Assembly (NCBI GenBank): GCA_017161075.1
Contig: CP046174.1
Location: 496,001 to 560,000, forward strand
Reading direction: 5' to 3'
DNA: 64,000 nucleotides
Source: Erysipelotrichaceae bacterium 66202529
GTDB lineage: Bacteria; Bacillota_I; Bacilli_A; Erysipelotrichales; Erysipelotrichaceae
In this document: one piece after another, positions 1 through 7,331 of the stretch
Layout: every line of letters begins with the position of its first letter
Numbering within the stretch: position 1 is the first letter of the stretch
Position numbers and translations under genes: made by a program
The notes under the pieces: generated by a model
The model's input: the letters and a program-made list of their open reading frames with translations, nothing else
What the model was told of the DNA's origin: nothing
The model's database searches: none

Positions 1-405
1 AGATTTCAAAATCTATTGGATAACTATCAATGGATTTAGAGGTCTCTTTTTTTGTCATACCTGAAAGTTTGTAGGAATTTGATACAAAAGACAATTCCTT
101 TTTATGTGGGAAAACGTAAGACAGGCTGGTTTATCGTATTGGTCACACAGATAAAGTGTGGTAGGTACACCAAAGACAGTTACAGTTTCCTGGTGAGGAT
201 TCCCTTTCGATGGGGCTACTGGTTTCTATTTTCTTGTATAAGAAAATGTATTTTATTTGTTGTGTCAGAAAATCCAACCGGGTATTAAAAAGCTGTATGT
301 GTAAGCAGTCAAAACACCGCTAATGGGTAATCATAAGCAGGATGGAGCAAGTTTATGACGAATCAGAAACATTCTGGTATAATAGGAAAAAAAGTGAGGT
401 ATTTT
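1..405. other. Leader region without a convincing gene
   Basis: I see no supportable gene here. A 78-codon open frame at 52-288 has no ribosome site and an odd composition rich in aromatic and Cys residues. A small AT-rich stem (about 230-247) is present. An extended -10 element, TGGTATAAT, at about 375-383 lies just before yaaA and is probably its promoter, which argues against any longer upstream start for that gene. Confidence 0.5.
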
Positions 406-1152
406 ATGAAAGTAATTTTATCACCGACAAAGCAAATGAAGCCTGTGGAGAGAACACCGCTTCAGATTCCACACTTTATCAAAGACAGTGCAATAATCTG
501 TGAAGCACTAAAACAGCTCACAGCTGAGGAACTACGCAGGCTGATGAAAATCAATGAAAAGCTTGCGGAGGAAACAAAACAGCGGTATGCTCAGCTGTCC
601 TTTTCCATGGAAGGTACGCCGGCTTTGTTTACATATAACGGTCTGCAATTCAAGCATATGCACCCCCAGGATTTTTCTGAAAAGGATATTACATATGCGC
701 AGGAATGCCTGCGTATTCTTTCCGGTATGTATGGTGTACTTCAGCCAATGGATGCCATACAGCCGTATCGTTTGGAAATGCAGACACGTCTGCCTATTGC
801 AGGGAAAAAGGATCTGTATTCCTACTGGGGAAACCGTCTGGCACAGTATCTGTTGAAGGAAGAGGGAAACTCCCCCTGTATTATCAATCTTGCCAGCAAG
901 GAATATGCGAAGGCGGTGCTTCCTTATCTTCCACAGGGGAGCTGTTACACAGTAACCTTTTACATAGAAAAAGAAGGCAGGCTGAAAACGGAATCCACAC
1001 AGGTGAAAATGGCCAGAGGCTGCATGGCAAACTGGATCATAACCCGTCAGATACATACCGTTGAGCAGCTCACCTGCTTTCATGCGGACGGCTACGTGTA
1101 TCAAAAGGGGCTTTCCAGTATTGATGAACTGGTGTTTGTGAAAAAGAAATAA
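406..1152 (+). CDS. yaaA: YaaA family peroxide stress protein
   Basis: This 248-residue protein matches the YaaA/DUF328 family in length and in its opening (MKVILSPTKQM). Family members in enteric bacteria lower free intracellular iron during peroxide stress, and a DNA-binding role has been suggested. The open frame extends upstream to 355, but the promoter-like TGGTATAAT falls inside that extension. The ATG at 406 follows AAGTGAGG at a good distance, so I place the start at 406. The gene stands alone, followed by the promoter of the pyroglutamate operon. Assignment to the family is firm; the physiological role here is taken from the family. Confidence 0.88.
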   Translation: MKVILSPTKQMKPVERTPLQIPHFIKDSAIICEALKQLTAEELRRLMKINEKLAEETKQRYAQLSFSMEGTPALFTYNGLQFKHMHPQDFSEKDITYAQECLRILSGMYGVLQPMDAIQPYRLEMQTRLPIAGKKDLYSYWGNRLAQYLLKEEGNSPCIINLASKEYAKAVLPYLPQGSCYTVTFYIEKEGRLKTESTQVKMARGCMANWIITRQIHTVEQLTCFHADGYVYQKGLSSIDELVFVKKK

Positions 1153-1247
1153 GGTAAAAACTGGTGGTTTTCAATAAAATCTGGAAGTATGCCTCTCTTT
1201 TTCAGGTAAAATATGAAAATTTTGAATAAAAAATTGTAAGAAAATGA

Positions 1248-1276
1248 TTGCGTCTCTTTGTCGTTAATGATAAAAT
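1248..1276 (+). promoter_or_regulatory. Promoter of the pyroglutamate operon
   Basis: TTGCGT (1248-1253) and TAAAAT (1271-1276) are separated by 17 bases and lie 25 bases before the ATG at 1301. No promoter-like break is seen between the four genes that follow, so this is probably the operon promoter. Confidence 0.55.
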
Positions 1277-1300
1277 CCACATGATAGAGAGGAGTATATT

Positions 1301-1978
1301 ATGGAATACTTAAAACTGATAGGAATAGCAATCATCGTTCTTGGCTTTGCATTAAAGTTCGATGTACTGGCAACTGTTCTGCTGGCTGGTCTGGTAACAG
1401 GAATTGTTGCAGGAATGGATATACCACATATTCTTTCCATTCTGGGAGAATCCTTTGTTAGCAATCGTCTGATGTCGATCTTTCTCATTATCTTCCCGGT
1501 TATCGCCATTATCGAGCGGTACGGGCTGAAGGAACGTGCGGCATATCTCATAGGAAAAATAAGAAATGCATCTGCCGGTAAGGTGCTGGCCATTTATATG
1601 GTGGTGCGTACGGCTGCCAGTGCATTCAATGTGCGAATCGGAGGACATGTGCAGTTTGTCCGTCCACTGATTCTGCCAATGTCCGAAGCTGCCGCAAAGG
1701 TAAGCAAACACGGTGAATTGAGTGAACAGGAGATAGATGAGCTGAAGGGTCATGCTGCGGCTGTGGAGAACTTTGGAAACTTCTTTGCGCAAAACTGCTT
1801 TGCTGCGGCAAGCGGTGTCGTTTTGATTCAGGGAACCTTGTCCATGTATAAGGAGGTCACCCTGTCCAGTATTGCACTGGCAAGCCTTCCGGTGATGCTG
1901 ATTACGGTTATCTTTACCTTTGTACAGGTGTTCTTGTTCGACCGTAAGGTGAAAAAGGCAGGTGTTCGTCGTGACTGA
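1301..1978 (+). CDS. DUF969 subunit of a 5-oxoproline (pyroglutamate) permease
   Basis: This is a 225-residue, strongly hydrophobic membrane protein of the DUF969 family. The family is found next to DUF979 and pyroglutamyl peptidase genes in many Firmicutes, and current family annotation names the pair as a 5-oxoproline transporter. Several transmembrane segments are evident, with a polar central stretch (about residues 130-165) rich in Glu, Ala and Asn. The ATG follows GAGAGGAG. The gene overlaps the DUF979 gene, which suggests coupled translation and a two-subunit carrier. The direction of transport cannot be read from sequence. Confidence 0.82.
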   Translation: MEYLKLIGIAIIVLGFALKFDVLATVLLAGLVTGIVAGMDIPHILSILGESFVSNRLMSIFLIIFPVIAIIERYGLKERAAYLIGKIRNASAGKVLAIYMVVRTAASAFNVRIGGHVQFVRPLILPMSEAAAKVSKHGELSEQEIDELKGHAAAVENFGNFFAQNCFAAASGVVLIQGTLSMYKEVTLSSIALASLPVMLITVIFTFVQVFLFDRKVKKAGVRRD

Positions 1979-2906
1979 TTTTCTAACCAATATCGCCCCG
2001 GAAATATTTTATGCGTTGTGCGGGCTGGTATGTCTGGATGCAGGCTGGCGTGCTTTTCGTAAAAATGATAAGGCGAAATACGGAACTGCATTGTTCTGGG
2101 TTCTCGTCGGTGTGATCTTCATGCTCGGAAAATGGATTCCAAGTACAATCACCGGAGGTATTCTGGTTGTGATGGGTATTCTGACGGTAAGCGGACAGGT
2201 GCGGATTGGAACCTTTAAGGAGGTTAGTGTGGAGGAAAAGGAAAAAGAAAGCAGACGTATTAAAAGCTGGATTTTCCTTCCTGCTGTGACGGTCGGCCTG
2301 ATGGCACTGGTGATGTCCTTTGTCAGAGTTGACGGTGCTGCATTGGATGGGGCTGTCATGGTGGGAATCGCCTGTCTGATTTCCTTTGTTTTAGCTATTA
2401 TCATCTGCCGTCCAAAGGTAAATGAAACACGGGAGAATACGACAAAGCAGCTGATGCAGGTTGGTGCATCCTGTCTGCTTCCGCAGCTGTTGGGAGCATT
2501 GGGAACCCTGTTCACGGAAGCCGGTGTCGGGGATGTGATTTCCAGTATGATATCCAGTGTGGTACCGAGTGGAAATATCCTGGTTGGTGTTATTATCTAC
2601 TGTCTGGGTATGGTGATCTTTACAATGATTATGGGAAATGCTTTTGCGGCATTCTCTGTTATTACTCTGGGTATCGGTATTCCCTTTGTCATTGCACAGG
2701 GTGGTAATCCGGTTGTTGTCGGTGCATTGGGTATGACCTGCGGATTTTGCGGTACCCTATTAACGCCAATGGCTGCCAACTTCAATATCGTGCCAACGGC
2801 TGTTTTGGAAACCAGCAATAAATGGACTGTCATCAAGGCGCAGGCACCGATGGCATTCGCAATGATTGTCGTACACATCATGTTGATGCTTGTACTGGCG
2901 TTTTAG
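1971..2906 (+). CDS. DUF979 subunit of a 5-oxoproline (pyroglutamate) permease
   Basis: This 311-residue polytopic membrane protein belongs to DUF979. It has about eight to nine hydrophobic segments and a charged cytoplasmic loop near residues 85-100 (VEEKEKESRR). The frame could begin at the GTG at 1962, but the GTG at 1971 is better placed after AAGGCAGG. Both starts overlap the end of the DUF969 gene, so the two are probably translationally coupled. The partner subunit lies upstream and pcp starts 15 bases downstream. Together they suggest movement of pyroglutamate across the membrane. Confidence 0.82.
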   Translation: MTDFLTNIAPEIFYALCGLVCLDAGWRAFRKNDKAKYGTALFWVLVGVIFMLGKWIPSTITGGILVVMGILTVSGQVRIGTFKEVSVEEKEKESRRIKSWIFLPAVTVGLMALVMSFVRVDGAALDGAVMVGIACLISFVLAIIICRPKVNETRENTTKQLMQVGASCLLPQLLGALGTLFTEAGVGDVISSMISSVVPSGNILVGVIIYCLGMVIFTMIMGNAFAAFSVITLGIGIPFVIAQGGNPVVVGALGMTCGFCGTLLTPMAANFNIVPTAVLETSNKWTVIKAQAPMAFAMIVVHIMLMLVLAF

Positions 2907-2921
2907 GAAAGGAAGCTGTTT

Positions 2922-3563
2922 ATGAAAATATTAGTAACCGGATTTGATCCATTTGGCGGAGAACCGATAAATCCTGCCATTGAGTCTGTGAAGCTGCTGC
3001 CGGATACGATAGAGGGCGCAGAGATTATCAAGCTAGAAATACCTACCGTTGTGCATAAGTCTTTACAGGTGATTCATGAAGCTATTCAGAAGCATGATCC
3101 GGATATGATTTTATCCATCGGACAGGCAGGTGGCCGCAGTGATCTTACAGTGGAGCGTGTCGGTATCAATATGGACGACTGCCGTATAAAAGACAATGAG
3201 GGCAATCAGCCGATTGATGAGCCTGTGTTTGCGGATGGCGATGCAGCGTATTTCTCCAATCTGCCAATCAAGGCAATGGTCAATGAGATTCGTAAAAACG
3301 AGATACCTGCCTCTGTATCAAACAGTGCGGGAACCTTTGTATGCAATCATGTACTATATGGAGTACGGTATATGATTGAAAAGGAATTTGCCGGAAAGAA
3401 AAGCGGATTTATCCACATTCCGTATTTGCCGCAGCAGGTAGTAGATAAGCCGGGACAGCCAAGCATGGCGCTGGATGTTATCGTAAAGGGGTTGACCTGT
3501 GCGATATCCGCGATGATTCATAATGAATCGGATGTCAAAACGATAGGAGGCACCATCTGTTAG
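2922..3563 (+). CDS. pcp: Pyroglutamyl-peptidase I (pyrrolidone-carboxylate peptidase)
   Basis: This cytoplasmic cysteine peptidase of family C15 removes N-terminal pyroglutamate from peptides. At 213 residues it has the normal family length. The catalytic triad is visible: Glu78 in LTVERVG, Cys141 in GTFVCNHV and His165 in GFIHIPYLP. The N-terminal GFDPFGG motif is also typical. GGAAAGGAAG precedes the ATG. It sits between the permease subunits and gamma-glutamylcyclotransferase, so its product pyroglutamate is the likely shared metabolite of the operon. Confidence 0.96.
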   Translation: MKILVTGFDPFGGEPINPAIESVKLLPDTIEGAEIIKLEIPTVVHKSLQVIHEAIQKHDPDMILSIGQAGGRSDLTVERVGINMDDCRIKDNEGNQPIDEPVFADGDAAYFSNLPIKAMVNEIRKNEIPASVSNSAGTFVCNHVLYGVRYMIEKEFAGKKSGFIHIPYLPQQVVDKPGQPSMALDVIVKGLTCAISAMIHNESDVKTIGGTIC

Positions 3564-3564
3564 G

Positions 3565-3975
3565 ATGAAACTGTTCGTATATGGCTCCCTGCGAAGGGGA
3601 TTGTATAATTATGAGCTTTATTTGAAGGGAAAGAGTCAGTTTATAGGCTATGGCTATGTGATAGGAGAGCTGTATGCTTTAAAGGAACGCGCATATCCGG
3701 CTCTGCTTCCGGGGAATTCCAGAATTCTTGGAGAAATCTATGAGGTGGATGAAGCTGTAGCCTGCGCTATTGACGTATTGGAGGAATATGTTCCTGGGAG
3801 TTCGGAAAATGAATATGAGAAAATATTCACCCGTATACTGGATGAGCAGGGCAGACTCCTGGATACACTGCCGGTTTACTGGTATCATGTGGAAAAGCCG
3901 GGAAACCGAGAGCTACTGGACAGCATCATTCAGGAGCATGATTTTACTGCCTATTGCAATGCAAATAGGAAATAA
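3565..3975 (+). CDS. Gamma-glutamylcyclotransferase family protein
   Basis: This is a 136-residue GGCT-like (AIG2 fold) protein opening with MKLFVYGSLRRG, the YGSL substrate-binding motif of the family. These enzymes convert gamma-glutamyl amines or amino acids to 5-oxoproline. The start codon lies one base after the pcp stop, so it is the last gene of the pyroglutamate operon. The conserved catalytic Glu is probably in the EIYEVDE stretch (about residues 54-60). The link with a pyroglutamate permease and Pcp supports a true 5-oxoproline-forming role, although the substrate is unknown. Confidence 0.8.
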   Translation: MKLFVYGSLRRGLYNYELYLKGKSQFIGYGYVIGELYALKERAYPALLPGNSRILGEIYEVDEAVACAIDVLEEYVPGSSENEYEKIFTRILDEQGRLLDTLPVYWYHVEKPGNRELLDSIIQEHDFTAYCNANRK

Positions 3976-4617
3976 GGCCCCATAGGAAATATGGTATGCA
4001 TATTTGATAATTATTTCTTATATAAAATACAGGGATGCTGATATGGAAAGGTTATAAAAAACGTGCAGGACGAGGAAGGGTTCTTACTTTAAGGTATAAG
4101 GAAGGAACATGAGATACAAAAGGATGGATGAACATTAACTATTTGTATTTCATGCTTCCCATATACCCCGAGATGAGAGAGAAGAACCCGGGATGGTGTG
4201 CACGTTTTTCTATAGGTTAGTTATTCATATGATTTCCATGAGAGTTGAATGCTATTCTGTAAAGGGATAGATACAATGTATATTGCCGAGAAGGAATCGG
4301 CAGTCATGTTCGTATGCTACTATTTAGCTTTCCTGCAGATATGCAGTGGCTTACAGGATGTATGAAATCTTTATATGGTAATTCTATGTTTTTCAAGCTG
4401 TGAATATTTGACAGTTATATGAATATATAAGTCGTTTAACTATACTGAAATAAATCTGAGCTATAGCTGTCGCTGAGTCTTTCAACAGTATATGGTTTGA
4501 TTACAGCAGTTCGATTTATTAAAGGTGCGGTTATAGCGGATATATGGTAAAATACATAGGAGTTGAATAATTGGAAAGGTTGGCTAGAAAGTAAAGAAGC
4601 AGAGGGAGAATGATGAA
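3976..4617. other. AT-rich gene-free stretch with a long imperfect palindrome
   Basis: No coding signal was found in about 640 bases. The stretch holds the 162-base imperfect inverted repeat listed separately, and a small perfect stem TGCCGA/TCGGCA (4284-4302) with a seven-base loop and no T tract. An extended -10 (TGGTAAAAT, about 4545-4553) probably serves the next gene. The rest looks like decayed or unconstrained DNA. Confidence 0.5.
4053..4214. repeat. Long imperfect inverted repeat (hairpin-forming)
   Basis: The outer arms 4053-4067 and 4199-4214 pair as TATAAAAAACGTGCA with one bulge. A perfect eight-base block GGGTTCTT (4078-4085) pairs with AAGAACCC (4182-4189). GGTATA (4093-4098) pairs with 4162-4167, and 4108-4120 pairs with 4142-4154 in 12 of 13 positions around a 21-base loop. 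The blocks are in register over 162 bases, so this is not chance pairing of one short stem. It could be a structured RNA or a decayed miniature inverted-repeat element. No T tract follows, so it is not an ordinary terminator. Confidence 0.6.
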
Positions 4618-5079
4618 ATGAAGCTTGTAGTAAGCAGCTGTCTTATGGGCATAAATTGCAAATATAGCGGAGGGAATAATGCATCACAGGAATTGCTGGA
4701 ATATGTAAAGGAGCATGAGGTGCTTATGCTGTGTCCTGAGGTTCTGGGTGGTCTGCCGATTCCCAGAGCATGTGCTGAAATCACAGGATCACAGGTCATG
4801 AATACGGATGGTGTGGATGTCACAGCACAATTTGAAAAGGGGGCAAGGCTTGCCCTGTCGAAGGTGAAGGCTTTCCAGCCGGATCTGGTTATCCTGCAAC
4901 CGCGCAGTCCAAGTTGTGGAAAGGGCAGTATATATGATGGCAGCTTTCAGAAAAAACTGATAGAAGGAGATGGAATCTTTGTGCGTCTTCTGAAGCAAGA
5001 GGGAATCCCGGTTATGAGCTGCGGGGAATTTCTGGAAGAAGTGAAGCAGCATTCATCAAAAGGCGGAGAATTGCGATGA
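4618..5079 (+). CDS. DUF523 / TudS-like thiouracil desulfurase family protein
   Basis: This 153-residue protein belongs to DUF523. A family member, TudS, is a [4Fe-4S] enzyme that removes sulfur from 2-thiouracil. Three conserved cysteines expected to hold the cluster are visible: Cys8 (VSSCLMG), Cys39 (MLCPEVLGG) and Cys100 (SPSCG). AGAGGGAG lies nine bases before the ATG at 4618. The gene stands alone between the palindrome region and the ptsH promoter. Whether the real substrate is a thiolated nucleobase is not shown by sequence. Confidence 0.8.
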   Translation: MKLVVSSCLMGINCKYSGGNNASQELLEYVKEHEVLMLCPEVLGGLPIPRACAEITGSQVMNTDGVDVTAQFEKGARLALSKVKAFQPDLVILQPRSPSCGKGSIYDGSFQKKLIEGDGIFVRLLKQEGIPVMSCGEFLEEVKQHSSKGGELR

Positions 5080-5126
5080 AAACCCGTAGGAAAAGCAATT
5101 TTTCTCGAAAAAAAACGAATTAAAGA

Positions 5127-5155
5127 TTGTAAGTGGTATCAAAATGGTTTAAAAT
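5127..5155 (+). promoter_or_regulatory. Promoter of ptsH
   Basis: TTGTAA (5127-5132) and TAAAAT (5150-5155) are separated by exactly 17 bases, 40 bases before the ptsH ATG. The ribosome site TAGGAGGAA follows. This fits a strongly expressed gene. Confidence 0.6.
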
Positions 5156-5194
5156 AGGATATGTAAAAAAGTTGTTTAATAGGAGGAATATAAA

Positions 5195-5461
5195 ATGAAA
5201 CAAATCACTGTATCTGTTATTGACCCAGTTGGATTACACGCACGTCCAGCTACTGTTGCTGTAAACGCTGCAAGCAAATTCAAATGTGAAGTTAACGTGT
5301 CTTTCAAGGGCCGTGAAGTAAACATGAAATCCATTATGGGTGTTATGTCACTGGGTATCCCTACGCAGTCTGAAATTACAATTTCCTGCAACGGTGACGA
5401 TGAAGATGCTGCAATCGCTGCAATCGAAGAAGTATTGCGCGCTCAGAAAATTATCGGGTAA
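5195..5461 (+). CDS. ptsH: Phosphocarrier protein HPr
   Basis: This 88-residue HPr carries phosphate from enzyme I to sugar-specific IIA domains of the PTS. The active-site His15 lies in GLHARPA, and Ser46 (MKSIMGVM) is the residue phosphorylated by HPr kinase, whose gene is also in this window at 53355. It is monocistronic here, with its own promoter and terminator, rather than in the usual pair with ptsI. Ser46 plus hprK imply Gram-positive carbon catabolite control through P-Ser-HPr. Confidence 0.97.
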   Translation: MKQITVSVIDPVGLHARPATVAVNAASKFKCEVNVSFKGREVNMKSIMGVMSLGIPTQSEITISCNGDDEDAAIAAIEEVLRAQKIIG

Positions 5462-5472
5462 TTTAATTTAAG

Positions 5473-5524
5473 AAAAGCTTCCGACTATGGTTCTGCTGAT
5501 AAGACTGTAGAGGAAGCTTTTTTC
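5473..5524 (+). terminator. Intrinsic terminator of ptsH
   Basis: AAAAGCTTCC (5473-5482) pairs perfectly with GGAAGCTTTT (5512-5521), and the T run continues to 5523. It begins 11 bases after the stop codon. Confidence 0.85.
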
Positions 5525-6049
5525 TTTGGTTATTTTGGGTACAGAAGGATGTTTTTGTTTATGAAGATAAAATAACTGGTATGCAAAGTAACATACTGTA
5601 CCTGTTCGTATCACTGTATTCGAAAATGATCGTTTTTTATTTGCGATTAAAAGGAAGAAAAATGAGGCGATGCTCGTGCATATCTACAGGGATAGTAAAG
5701 TTGTATATATTATTTGCAGTTAAAAAAGGAAAGCTATGACGGTGTTCTTACATATCCATAGGATGGCAAACATACAGTTAGAAAATCTATAGAGATGACG
5801 TGTCGATTGAGACGCTGTATCTGAAGGTTTGTTTAGTAACTGAAAGGAAGCAGGGCGCTTTTTTTGTTTTCAGTGTTCTAATCTGCTTTATATATATGTA
5901 TCACATTTTTGGTATCACACTGCCTTCAAAGCGATAAAGCGTGGAAGTTTTTTTATAAAAATTTACTGGATTTATATTCTAAATTATCTCTTTAATCTCA
6001 TATATCAACAATAAAATTATCATAAACAATAAAATTATAATCAAAATTA
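5525..6049. other. Gene-free AT-rich stretch
   Basis: No reading frame with a ribosome site or recognisable product was found in about 525 bases. A weak stem with a T-rich arm lies near 5840-5877. The downstream part becomes very AT-rich as it approaches the nagB promoter. It may be decayed sequence. Confidence 0.45.
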
Positions 6050-6078
6050 TTGACAATGACAATATTGTGTTTTATGAT
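6050..6078 (+). promoter_or_regulatory. nagB promoter with internal palindromic operator candidate
   Basis: A near-ideal promoter has TTGACA (6050-6055), a 17-base spacer and TATGAT (6073-6078). A perfect 10-base palindrome, ACAATATTGT (6059-6068), sits inside the spacer, where a bound repressor would block polymerase. That is the expected layout for control of an amino sugar gene, but no regulator is encoded next to it. Confidence 0.6.
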
Positions 6079-6111
6079 GTAGCTGTAAAGATAAGAAGGA
6101 GAGGATGTAAT

Positions 6112-6870
6112 ATGAAGCTATTTGTGGTAAAGGATTATGATGCGCTTAGCAGAAAGACTGCGGAAATTGTTGCAGAGCAGATACGCAAAAAACCGGATAC
6201 CATCTTCTGTCTGCCTGCAGGCGGTTCTCCCATTGGTATGTATGAGGTTCTTGTGCAGATGTATCAGCGGCATGAAGTGGATTTCAGCAAGCTGATAACA
6301 TTTGATATGGATGAATATGTGGGAATCGGGCCACAGGATGAGAACAGCTATGCATATTTCATGCAGAAGCATTTTCTGAAGTATGTGAATGTTGATCCGA
6401 AAAATGTTCATTATCCGGATGGACTGGCTGAGGATGTAGATACCATGTGCAAAGCATACAGCGAGCAAATATTTGCAATGGGAGGTCTTGATCTGGCAAT
6501 TACCGGTATCGGGGATGATGGTCATGTGGCCTTCAATGAACCGGGAGAGACTCTATATCCAAGAACACATGCGGTTGACCTGGAGGAATCCACCAGAAAG
6601 GCAAATGCGAGATTCTTTGACGGAGATATTACAAGGGTTCCAAAAAGAGCCTGTTCCATTGGCATGGAGGATATCATGAGGTGCAAAACGTTCCTTGTCG
6701 TTGCCAGCGGAAAGCATAAGGCTGAGCTAATCAGGAAAACCTTCCATGAGGAAATGATCAATCCGAAATGGCCGGTTTCCTTCTGTCGTATGCATCCAAA
6801 CTGTATCTTCATTATCGATGAGGACGCAGCATCATTATGTGATTCAAAGGTACTGGAGCAGTACCAATAG
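6112..6870 (+). CDS. nagB: Glucosamine-6-phosphate deaminase
   Basis: This cytoplasmic enzyme of 252 residues converts glucosamine 6-phosphate to fructose 6-phosphate and ammonia. Family motifs are clear: a sugar-binding loop LPAGGSPIGMYE near residue 40, FDMDEYVG near residue 65, and the catalytic GDDGHVAFNEPG at about 134-145. The frame is open from 6067, but AAGGAGAGG precedes the ATG at 6112 and the promoter lies at 6050-6078, so 6112 is the start. nagA is not adjacent. A terminator follows at 6992. Confidence 0.95.
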   Translation: MKLFVVKDYDALSRKTAEIVAEQIRKKPDTIFCLPAGGSPIGMYEVLVQMYQRHEVDFSKLITFDMDEYVGIGPQDENSYAYFMQKHFLKYVNVDPKNVHYPDGLAEDVDTMCKAYSEQIFAMGGLDLAITGIGDDGHVAFNEPGETLYPRTHAVDLEESTRKANARFFDGDITRVPKRACSIGMEDIMRCKTFLVVASGKHKAELIRKTFHEEMINPKWPVSFCRMHPNCIFIIDEDAASLCDSKVLEQYQ

Positions 6871-6991
6871 GTGAATTTAAAAATTAGAAGAAGCAAACAG
6901 AGATAACGATTGTGAAGGAGTAGCTCTTATGAACAGGCTTTAAGAAATAATACCTGAAAAATGTCTCCCCTTTGAAAGATATACCAGTCGC

Positions 6992-7030
6992 AAAGCACGC
7001 CATGAGGATGAATGGTGTGCTTTATGTTTT
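6992..7030 (+). terminator. Intrinsic terminator after nagB
   Basis: AAAGCAC-G-CCAT (6992-7003) pairs with ATGG-T-GTGCTTT (7012-7023), with one mismatch, and T-rich DNA (TTTATGTTTTTT) follows. Between nagB and this hairpin lies only a four-codon frame after a good GAAGGAG site, which I do not call as a gene. Confidence 0.7.
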
Positions 7031-7331
7031 TTATACGCATATGGTACTGTATACCATAGATATAGAATGAGATTGGTTGGATTGCATACTTCAGGATTGC
7101 ACAGCTGACTTAGCTTATGATTTGTGTGGGAAAGGTACGGGTTTGGCTGTTTTTTCTTAATTTGCATGAAAAATATATAAAAAAATAAAACAATTCCTTA
7201 AACAGCAGAGCGTATTTTTTATTTTACCTATATAAATTGCGGTAATCGCTTACATTCGCTAAACTTTTACAGAAAAATCGCTAAATCTATGATATAATAA
7301 AACCAGCAATCAACAGAAAGGAAGATAGTTT
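7031..7331. other. Intergenic region and promoter zone of the phosphoglucomutase gene
   Basis: There is no gene here. A -10 element TATAAT (about 7294-7299) precedes the pgcA start. Three short CGCT(AAA) repeats (about 7247-7288) lie upstream of it at irregular spacing. They could be a regulator site, but the evidence is weak. Confidence 0.4.

Noticed and set aside
52..288. 78-codon open frame on the plus strand at the window start
   Set aside because: It has no ribosome site, an odd composition and no recognisable family, and it lies in a region that looks non-coding.
4284..4302. Stem TGCCGA/TCGGCA as a terminator
   Set aside because: No T tract follows and there is no nearby upstream gene end that it would serve.
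6930..6941. Four-codon frame after a strong GAAGGAG site downstream of nagB
   Set aside because: It is too short to support as a gene and is probably a chance ribosome-site-like sequence.
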